A stretch of DNA of 64,000 nucleotides from Chrysoperla carnea (taxonomy: Eukaryota > Arthropoda > Insecta > Neuroptera > Chrysopidae): the NCBI RefSeq assembly GCF_905475395.1, contig NC_058337.1:139445172-139509171 (forward strand), written 5' to 3'. How positions within the stretch are numbered: position 1 is the stretch's first letter; each line of letters begins with the position of its first letter. Position numbers and translations under genes: made by a program. The notes below the pieces were generated by a model. It worked only from the letters and a program-made list of their open reading frames with translations, was not told the DNA's origin and ran no database searches. This document shows positions 56,926 through 64,000 of the stretch, in pieces.

Positions 56926-57441
56926 TTAGTGATTATTAGTTACTCGTGATAATGTTAGACCGCTACCAGAAGCAGGAGCCAATGGGTATAGATGTTTCTT
57001 AATGATTTTTTTATACTTTAAACCTCTAGTTCCTTGAATTTGACCCTGAGAGTCATAATTCCGTCTATTAGCGTTTGTTGATGTTACAATTTCTAAATAG
57101 TTACGCATGTCTTGCTCTGAAAAATTTTTTGGTATCTGTTTTACTAAAAGCTCATATAAACCTGATGTCCCGTCATACCATTTTTCGTTGACTTGTATAT
57201 CGTTATGCTTAATGTGAACAACTGAATTACCTACATATAATCTATCAGCAGCATTATCATAACGTAATCCGTAAATATTATCGATAAGCTTATCATCTTT
57301 ATTCGATAATATAAAATAAATGTATTTACCGGCCACATCTCCATAAGTCTTTGTAAAATGCTGAAGTGCATGATGATTATTCTCTGGTGATTTTATAATC
57401 TCCCTAAATACAACATCAGGAGTTGTATTTAGTTTAAACAT
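56926..57441 (-). CDS. 171-residue protein resembling the DUF8207 family
   Basis: Begins MFKLNTTPDVVFREI. Seen: YGLRYDNAADRLYVGNS, HIKHNDIQVNEKWYDG, TSGLYELLVKQIPKNFS, DMRNYLEIVTSTNANRRNYD, RGLKYKKIIKKH and a glycine/serine tail (PASGSGLTLS). The order 'size-tag words, GL(Y/W)ELL, NY.EI..TNA, KYK.I' resembles uncharacterised proteins of invertebrate mobile or virus-like elements that I know as DUF8207; this is from memory and unverified. The frame is intact and ends with TAA. Its upstream side (57445-58150) has tandem repeats and CCAAT/CRE-like motifs, and a truncated inverted copy of its start lies at 51254-51301. Role unknown. Confidence 0.5.
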   Translation of the reverse strand: MFKLNTTPDVVFREIIKSPENNHHALQHFTKTYGDVAGKYIYFILSNKDDKLIDNIYGLRYDNAADRLYVGNSVVHIKHNDIQVNEKWYDGTSGLYELLVKQIPKNFSEQDMRNYLEIVTSTNANRRNYDSQGQIQGTRGLKYKKIIKKHLYPLAPASGSGLTLSRVTNNH

Positions 57442-57454
57442 GTATTTTTATCAT

Positions 57455-57965
57455 GTAAATTTCAATGTCATATTACATTGCTGATTCATAAAAAAATATT
57501 AACATCCGGTCACGTGTCTTGAATTTTATCATGTTTATTTAAAGTGTCAAATTACAATATTTTTCAAGGTTAGATGTTATCTGTTTCAACATATTCTTGA
57601 TAATTGCTGAGCATACAGATTCCCATAATAATATTCTTTTCTTGGAATTCAGACTTGCAAATTATTATCTAACACGTTCAAGTGTCATATTACATTGTTG
57701 ATTCATAAAAAAATATTAACATCCGGTCACGTGTCTTGACACGTGTAAAATTATTTTAAGTCGATTCAAAGTTTGAACTTGTAACAGGATGATGATATCA
57801 TATTTTTCAAGGTTAGATGTTATCTATTTCAACATAAAAAAAAAAAATAAACATCCGGTCACGTGTCTTGACACGTGTAAAGTCGATTAAAACAAGTTTG
57901 AACTTGTAACAGGATGATGATATCTTATTTTTCAAGGTCAAATCTATTTCAACATATTCTTGAGA
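57455..57965. repeat. Three-fold tandem repeat upstream of the 171-residue ORF
   Basis: acatccggtcacgtgtcttg occurs near 57505, 57720 and 57852; attttatcaaggttagatg-like and gaacttgtaacaggatgatg words accompany them. The core cacgtgtcttgacacgtg contains two CACGTG E-boxes in inverted arrangement. It may be promoter-proximal enhancer-like DNA. Confidence 0.75.
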
Positions 57966-57979
57966 ATTGCTGACTAATG

Positions 57980-58170
57980 TCAACGTCCCGCCCCCCGTTA
58001 ACCCCCCGTCAAGCACCACTATTGGTCAAAGCCAATGTCGTCATCCCCCCGTTTATGCTTAGGCAGCCATTCCTTCCCTCACCACACCTCCCAACGCCAT
58101 CTTGATTTACTATTGGTCAATGACGTCATCTATCCCCTCCAACTTCGCATTCAACCGAGGTTTCCAACAT
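57980..58170 (-). promoter_or_regulatory. GC-richer stretch with CCAAT and CRE-like motifs
   Basis: Two blocks, ctattggtcaaagccaatgt followed by cgtcat (58019-58046) and ctattggtcaatgacgtcat (58111-58130), carry inverted CCAAT boxes next to TGACGTCA or a variant. Runs of C (cgccccccgttaaccccccg) are unlike the rest of the window. It lies about 0.6 kb upstream of the 171-residue ORF on the minus strand and could be its promoter. Confidence 0.4.
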
Positions 58171-58241
58171 TCACCTAGGTTTGCCCTTTTTTGAAAAGTG
58201 TACCATCCAACTGTGCTGAAAGTGGGCTGACTATACGACTC

Positions 58242-58412
58242 TGCAGGACCCATTTTGTAAACCACTAGAGATAGAACAAAAGTTTAAATAAGCGACTTCC
58301 ATTCCTTATAAAAAAATAAGCAACTTTTGTCTGAAACATTTTTTTGTAAACATCACTGTTTACCCATGAGGGCGCAAATTAGGTGCAAATTTTATAGTAT
58401 GTATTGTATATA
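58242..58412 (+). repeat. R1 middle-to-3' fragment, near-identical to 63318-63482
   Basis: From ctgcaggacccattttg to tttatagtatgtatt; the private word ataagcgacttccattcc is shared only with the other copy. Confidence 0.82.
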
Positions 58413-59796
58413 TGTTTTTTTTTTATTATTTTGTATTCCCGCCAGGCCTAAAATAAAAATTCAAATTATTAGTTCCAAAAAAAAAAAAAACACAACCAAA
58501 AAAATAAAAAAACCAACAAACAAAATTACCAAATAATACCTGTTCAAAAGTTTTCTTCAAAACAAAATCAATTAAAATCGCTCTCTTTTACTGGCGATCT
58601 TGGAGTGTCTACACGGATACTTTCCCCAACATGGATTTTTAACAAACCATCATTAATACAACACATGCTAAAGGTTTTGGGATATATACTTTGGAATGGC
58701 TATCAATGTTGTGGATAAATCGCATGGTGTCGGATATCGGAGTTTTATAGTACTTAAGTATCTTTTAAATTTTTATTATTTCATAAGTTTATAATAATTC
58801 AGCACTGTTTAGGGTGCACTCTTTAAATAGAACCCAACTTGGACATTTATTTTGTGCGCTGATCAAACGATGTCGCGAATCGACTTCAATTTTGGTTTGG
58901 TCAGTCGCATATCTAAAATTAAGTAATACAATAATTGGTTTTCAAGTGTTAATTGTTAAAAAAATTTTTTAATTGAACATAATTTTAACTTACCAAAAAC
59001 GGTTTCTCATATAAGAATTTTTTAAACATCACTTGAGCCTGAGTTAATAAATTTATTTTTTATTATAGCCACTGTGCTATTTATTTGTTTTTGACAAAAA
59101 CTTGACACACTATGAATAATTATTTCTTTCAATTAAAATTAAACTTATTATATTTCTCTTTATGTCAAAACTATTGACACATGTTTGGACGATCCTAACC
59201 TCATATTTTTATTGTAGATAAATTTAAAGGTCTGTTTTACTTTCGATATTTTCATTAATAAGTAAAAATAGTTTTGTTTTAAATCATATCAATTTATATT
59301 TCAATATCTAAAGTGGAACAATCCATTTCTATATAATATCCCCATATTGTAAACGTATTGTTCCTCAAAAGAATAATCATGTTTTAAAAATAGTTAATAA
59401 ATACTTGTGTTGTTGCATTACATAAAATATTTTATTATCAACACATATTCCCCAGCTATCTTTTCAGATTTAACTGACTCTGGAGGAATTTAACAATAGA
59501 GCATAAACGGATGGATATCTGGCGGGCCCAGGGATAATCCATCAGATCACTATTCCACATATTAGACCCGCTCTCTGCATAAGTACAACCAAGCCCCTTT
59601 CACCATAGGCACAGTTTTTTCATTTACATTAAAGATTTTTTCATTTACATTTGGAGCAGAGCATCCAAATAAGAGTTGGAAGACGTTTGCAATATATTTT
59701 TCTCTACAATAAAACAATAAAATTTTTTTTTTCCAGTTTATAATCTTTAATTCTGTGTTTTAGTACATTTGTCATTAAAACATTTTACAATTTCGT
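58413..59796. other. No gene seen; presumed 5' region of gypsy element 2
   Basis: AT-rich. A duplicated word (ttttttcatttacatt) lies at 59616-59652. No LTR boundary or primer-binding site could be identified. Confidence 0.35.
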
Positions 59797-59808
59797 TTGT
59801 TCAACACA

Positions 59809-60942
59809 ATGCCAAGGACACGTTCGATGGAACGTAACAGAGATCGTACTGGTGATACGCCACAACCAATACCATCACCAGCCTCACCAGAAGCAATGTT
59901 TAATACGCCAGCTGCAGCTTCGGCAGTAAATAATGCAGCCATTTCCACACACCTTGCGGCCACTACCAATACATTGGACCACGCTGCACGCAATTTAGTG
60001 GACATGCAGCAAGCAATGCAACTTCAACAACGGCAAATATTACAGCTAAGTGACATGTTAACAAACTTAATACAACATTCCTCAAATGTTCAGAGCACAG
60101 ACAATCCCACCACCTCCAATAACGTATTCGCCAAACCACATGTCGACTCCTTTTTAAAACAAGTCGATATTTTGAATATTTCCTCCCCTGACACAATCCT
60201 AAAATTTATAACCCAAGTACAGAATTTAGTAAATATAAATATTATACCGTACCATACATTACTAAAAATTTTAATCAATAAGTGTGCCGACAACGCACTG
60301 CAGTTCTGGACCGATTGCATTTCCAATTCGTTGGAATGGAACCAGATCAAAGCCAAATTATTTGATGTATATATTTCGCCAACAGCTAAACAGATTCTAA
60401 TCGATAAATTTGTTCGACGTACCCAAACTGAACACGAACCATTTTCAGAATTCACAGGTTCAATAATTCGGTACGCGAAAATATTAAGTTCAGAACTATC
60501 TGAAAAACAAATTATCGAAATTATTTTTGCACATGCAAATATAGATACATTGAAAATCATGGGCTTAACCCCAATTCCTGGTTCATTCAACGAACTAAAC
60601 CAATTAATTTGTCAAACTGAACAGATTCAGGCCAGACTGCAACCACCAAATTCTCAGCTTGGTATAAATTCCCCCAACGGTCAAAATTCCACTTCTAACC
60701 CCAAAACAAACGCGTTATCTTGTGCATATTGCAGGAAATTAGGTCACAGTATTACGCACTGTAGAAAGCGTAAATTTAACGAACGCACAAGAGACCAAAA
60801 ATCCCAAGAATCGACCCCAAAAACTTATAGAGCACCCAAACACTTTTATCAACAATATTTTTGCGTCATTTTTACCAACCCAAAACGTTTTTATTTATGG
60901 CATTCCAGTCTTAACGCTTTTAGACTCAGGAGCATCCGTTAA
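59809..60942 (+). CDS. Gypsy element 2 gag with zinc knuckle
   Basis: An intact frame; the ATG at 59809 (MPRTRSMERNRD) fits better than one 12 bases upstream, but either is possible. An alanine-rich N-terminal part, a glutamine-rich helix (MQQAMQLQQRQILQLSDML), a capsid-like region (ILKFITQVQNLVNINIIPY, WTDCISNSLEWNQIKAKL, HEPFSEFTGSIIRYAKIL) and a CCHC zinc knuckle CAYCRKLGHSITHC near the end. Its helices are clearly related to gag 1, though the protein differs. The pol frame, one base ahead, overlaps its end. Confidence 0.82.
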   Translation: MPRTRSMERNRDRTGDTPQPIPSPASPEAMFNTPAAASAVNNAAISTHLAATTNTLDHAARNLVDMQQAMQLQQRQILQLSDMLTNLIQHSSNVQSTDNPTTSNNVFAKPHVDSFLKQVDILNISSPDTILKFITQVQNLVNINIIPYHTLLKILINKCADNALQFWTDCISNSLEWNQIKAKLFDVYISPTAKQILIDKFVRRTQTEHEPFSEFTGSIIRYAKILSSELSEKQIIEIIFAHANIDTLKIMGLTPIPGSFNELNQLICQTEQIQARLQPPNSQLGINSPNGQNSTSNPKTNALSCAYCRKLGHSITHCRKRKFNERTRDQKSQESTPKTYRAPKHFYQQYFCVIFTNPKRFYLWHSSLNAFRLRSIR

Positions 60943-63097
60943 CGCTATTCGTTCTAAAATTTTAAACAAATTAAAAAAACTTAACACTTCAATCGAAATA
61001 AAAAAATCGTATATGTCAATTTCCTTACCTGGAAATAATACTTTAAAAATTTCATCAACTGTCGACTTACATTTCAAACTTAACAAATTTAGTTGGACTC
61101 AAACCTTCTGCATAGTCGACAATTTACCATTTGATTGCCTTATTGGATCAAAAACTTTAAAACACTGTAACATTGTCCTTGATTTTGCAAATTCTGACAT
61201 TAAATTTAAACATGATGAAAATATCACTATACCTTTTTTAAATTCTACCAGTGCTGGCAACATAATATCAACAATTACTGAAGAAAGGATATTTATGGAC
61301 AAAAGCCAAAACGTAAAATTAAACGCGTTATTAAGGCAGTATGACGATATTTTCTCTGAAATTCCTGGTCGTGCAAAAAATTTCGAATATCAAATCAAAT
61401 TAAAGGATAATGTCCCAGTGGTTAAAAGTCCATATTATTTACCACCGGACAAAGCCAAATTATTAGAGGAGCATATCAAAAACCTCGTAAAACAAGGCAT
61501 TCTATCCCCTTCTGACAGTCATTATTGCTCACCAGTATTTTTCGTGAATAAGAAGGACGGATCACATCGACTTGTAGTTGATTATAGATTTTTAAACAAA
61601 CATATACAGTTCGATCCCATGAGCTCGGCCAATATAAATCACATTTTCTCTAGTATTGGTACCTCGAAGGTCTTTTCAGTGTTGGACATGACAAAATCGT
61701 TTTACCAGCTTAAAATATCGGATAATTCCAAACACGTGACAGCTATAATTACACAATTTGGAATGTATCAATGGAATACCTTCCCGTTCGGCTTGTGCGT
61801 ATCAAGTCAAGCGTTGTCACGTTTTTTTAATGCTAATCTAGCTGAATTTCGCCATAAATTCTTGCTCATCTACTACGATGATTTAATCATTCATAGCCCG
61901 GATATTACATCGCACCTTCAACATTTAGAGCTCTTGTTTGCCAAAATTAAAGACCTTGGTATTACAGTGAACCAAGAAAAAGCTCGCTTTTGTATGTCTC
62001 GAATCAGACTTTTAGGTAGTGTCATTTCAGCTGATGGTCGATATATGGACCCAACTAAAATTCAAGCTATTGACCAAATGCCTACACCAAGAAATCTAAA
62101 ACAACTTCAAAGATTTCTCGGTGCAGCTGCATTTTATTCCCGGTTCATACCATTTTTTAGTTCAATAGTCGCTCCGCTAAATGACCCAAAAAAGAAAAAT
62201 GTCCGATTCAAGATCACGAATACCCACCTAGAAGCTATTAATAAATTAAAATCAGCCCTAATATCGGCACCTATATTAAAACATCCGGACTTTTCAAAGC
62301 AATTTATATTGCAATGCGACGGTTCATCATCAGGCATTGGCGCTGTTCTTTTGCAAGAACACGAAGACGGAATACATCCAATTATGTTCATATCAAAAAA
62401 GTTAAATCCCGCTGAACAGAAATACAACAGCCACGAATTAGAGATGCTAGCAGTTATACATGCTCTTGAAAAATTCAAAGAATTTCTAATCGACAGGCAT
62501 TTCGTATTACAAACTGATTGTAAAAGTTTGCTTTGGCTATTTAATAGCCCAAGCAGATTCAACAAACTTTCACGTTGGATTCTCAAAATATCGAGATTTG
62601 ACTTTGAACCCCAACACATTAAGGGACAGCATAATTGCATGGCCGACTTCTTGTCACGCTTGTTCGAAACCGAGATAAATGAGCTTAACTCAGATGATAT
62701 TTCAAATATTGACGCAAAAAAGCAAAAATTGACATTGAATAGCCACGACCCAGGTTATTCAAAGCTATTAACAAAAATTAAAAACTCATTGGGTCAAAAT
62801 TTAAATGATACTTCCCAAAATATACAGGAACTGAAATATGAAGGTAATCAAAACGAAGATTCAATTAATTTATTAGCAAGCACTCATTTCGATTTCTTAT
62901 CAATAAAAAACGAACAAAAAAAATTAGATTTATGTAAAATCATTTTCCAATCAATTAATGACAATAATGGTCAAAATGTTTCTAAATTTTGCATGAAGGA
63001 CGGTTTGATTTGCAAGTTAGCGGGTAAAAATAAATTAAAACGAATTTTATTAACCGAATCCTTGATATCCTACGTTCTAAATTACATTCATTACTAA
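60860..63097 (+). CDS. Gypsy pol 2: protease, RT, RNase H; truncated at the integrase
   Basis: The pol frame overlaps the end of gag in the +1 frame; the protease motif LLDSGASVN has its Asp at 60923-60925, ahead of the first long-frame ATG (61013). Counting from that ATG (694 residues): RT VLDMTKSFYQ (Asp225) and YYDD (287-290), RNase H QCDGSS (Asp436), HELEML (Glu477), QTDCKS (Asp502), then a linker. It ends LNYIHY-TAA at the first histidine of the integrase zinc module, so the integrase is missing. The frame arrangement suggests gag-pol made by frameshifting, or a small indel. The start given is approximate. Confidence 0.87.
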   Translation, partial: FASFLPTQNVFIYGIPVLTLLDSGASVNAIRSKILNKLKKLNTSIEIKKSYMSISLPGNNTLKISSTVDLHFKLNKFSWTQTFCIVDNLPFDCLIGSKTLKHCNIVLDFANSDIKFKHDENITIPFLNSTSAGNIISTITEERIFMDKSQNVKLNALLRQYDDIFSEIPGRAKNFEYQIKLKDNVPVVKSPYYLPPDKAKLLEEHIKNLVKQGILSPSDSHYCSPVFFVNKKDGSHRLVVDYRFLNKHIQFDPMSSANINHIFSSIGTSKVFSVLDMTKSFYQLKISDNSKHVTAIITQFGMYQWNTFPFGLCVSSQALSRFFNANLAEFRHKFLLIYYDDLIIHSPDITSHLQHLELLFAKIKDLGITVNQEKARFCMSRIRLLGSVISADGRYMDPTKIQAIDQMPTPRNLKQLQRFLGAAAFYSRFIPFFSSIVAPLNDPKKKNVRFKITNTHLEAINKLKSALISAPILKHPDFSKQFILQCDGSSSGIGAVLLQEHEDGIHPIMFISKKLNPAEQKYNSHELEMLAVIHALEKFKEFLIDRHFVLQTDCKSLLWLFNSPSRFNKLSRWILKISRFDFEPQHIKGQHNCMADFLSRLFETEINELNSDDISNIDAKKQKLTLNSHDPGYSKLLTKIKNSLGQNLNDTSQNIQELKYEGNQNEDSINLLASTHFDFLSIKNEQKKLDLCKIIFQSINDNNGQNVSKFCMKDGLICKLAGKNKLKRILLTESLISYVLNYIHY

Positions 63098-63114
63098 AAC
63101 ATAATTGAGTGGTT

Positions 63115-63640
63115 CTAAAAACTAGAAAAATTTCCGGTTGTGTGTCGACACGATTCATTTCCAGTGGTCTGTTTGTCCGTAAACACTAAAACTCAAAAAC
63201 GAAAAGAGGAAAAGAGATCAAAAGAGATGTCAAGTTGAAATTTTTATAACGTGCTTAAGGCGTAAAATGTGAGATAGAATTCGTAAATGAGTAACAAAGA
63301 TCAATTGAGTCTTGGGTCTGCAGGACCCATTTTGTAAACCACTAGAGATAGAACAAAAGTTTAAATAAGCGACTTCCATTCCTTATAAAAAAATAAGCAA
63401 CTTTTGTCTGAAACATTTTTTTGTAAACATCACTGTTTACCCACGAGGGCGCAAATTAGGTGCAAATTTTATAGTATGTATTAAATGGGAATATCAATTT
63501 TGAATGTGTGGCTATCTAAGAGTGGATATCTTGTTTTACTTACGTGACAAAAAAGAAACGATTGCGTCATCAACATGGTACTATTTATACATGGTATTTC
63601 TACAATTTACTCGGTCAATTGTTTGTTTTCACTTGTTTTA
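63115..63640 (+). repeat. R1 repeat, long copy after gypsy 2
   Basis: Starts within the R1 tttccggttg word, continues via ctcaaaaacgaaaagagg and tgtttacccacgagggcg to the tail atggtatttctacaatttac ... tgttttcacttgtt. Bases 63318-63482 match 58242-58412 almost exactly. Confidence 0.8.
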
Positions 63641-64000
63641 AATATTATTTAAGAAATCTCAGGATGAGACGTCATGAAACTAAGAATGTACAAAAAATAT
63701 GGCACCGACATAAGACTCATTTTCTTTCTTAGCTTGTTGAACAACCCATATATATGTCACGAAAATCCTCTCGAGATACACCGCTACTGTACTCCTAATA
63801 AAATAAAAACTAAGCGTGAAAGATATTCAACTGTAATTTTATCATAAATAGAAAAAAGAAAATTTTACTGTACGATGATATAAAACCTACTAATTATTCT
63901 AACAAAACGATATTCAGTATTTTTTATTCACAATCAAAATTTAAAAATAATTAAACCTTTATATAAATAATTTCTTTATGAAAATATAACAAAACTGCCC
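63641..64000. other. No gene seen
   Basis: Spacer; the open frame at 63544-63732 overlaps the R1 tail and is not supported. Confidence 0.4.

Noticed and set aside
60090..60590. 166-codon minus-strand ORF and similar frames antisense to gag, pol and the transposase
   Set aside because: Shadows of the clearly coding plus-strand frames.
58242..63482. LTR pair of gypsy 2
   Set aside because: The direct repeats are near-identical but lack TG...CA ends, polypurine tract and primer site, and they are pieces of the dispersed repeat R1.
1..64000. CRISPR arrays or bacterial operons
   Set aside because: None of the tandem repeats has unique spacers of regular length, and gene structure throughout is eukaryotic.

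Overview
The window is AT-rich eukaryotic DNA, most likely from an insect. The signs are an intron-containing pancreatic-lipase-type gene, the mixture of Ty1/copia and Ty3/gypsy retroelements, DUF4806-type mobile-element genes, a tRNA-derived SINE and many short dispersed repeats whose words are common in insect genomes. There are no bacterial operons, rRNA genes or CRISPR arrays. Apart from the lipase gene, almost every recognisable gene belongs to a mobile element.

Layout. 1-3.5 kb: the 3' part of a decayed copia element (integrase, reverse transcriptase, RNase H, polypurine tract, start of the 3' LTR). 3.6-5.0 kb: foldback repeats. 5.37-9.11 kb: a multi-level nest, in which a TTAA-flanked inverted-repeat element holds a dispersed repeat (R2), split by a 2.6 kb TIR element with a broken DUF4806-like gene, itself holding a copy of repeat R1. 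9.27-11.83 kb: the last five exons of a lipase gene, with a SINE and repeat R6 in introns. 11.8-25.1 kb: no genes, many R1 copies and other repeats. 25.16-32.61 kb: an apparently complete Foldback-type Mutator-like (MULE) element with about 440 bp inverted repeats made of subrepeats, a 9 bp target duplication, an intact 1104-residue ORF joining a MULE-like transposase to a ubiquitin-specific-protease-like domain, and a separate 2 kb near-perfect palindrome. 32.6-44.5 kb: repeats and one unrecognised ORF. 44.6-47.23 kb: a 50 bp-unit minisatellite beside a five-exon DUF4806-family gene on the minus strand, with a frameshift and no 3' end. 47.3-52 kb: repeats. 52.1-56.54 kb: a gypsy element (gag, protease, RT, RNase H, start of integrase) ending in a 21 bp minisatellite. 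56.9-58.2 kb: a minus-strand ORF resembling the DUF8207 family, followed by tandem repeats and a GC-richer CCAAT/CRE-like stretch. 59.8-63.1 kb: a second, different gypsy element, also cut off at the integrase.

Most interesting: the MULE/USP-like fusion inside a foldback element with clean boundaries; the palindrome inside it; the nest at 5.4-9.1 kb, where paralogous repeats show the empty site; an inverted-repeat pair at about 51.25-51.37 and 57.43-57.77 kb that brackets the first gypsy element and the DUF8207-like gene; and hammerhead-ribozyme-like cores in two unrelated repeats. All identifications come from reading motifs; no database search was possible.
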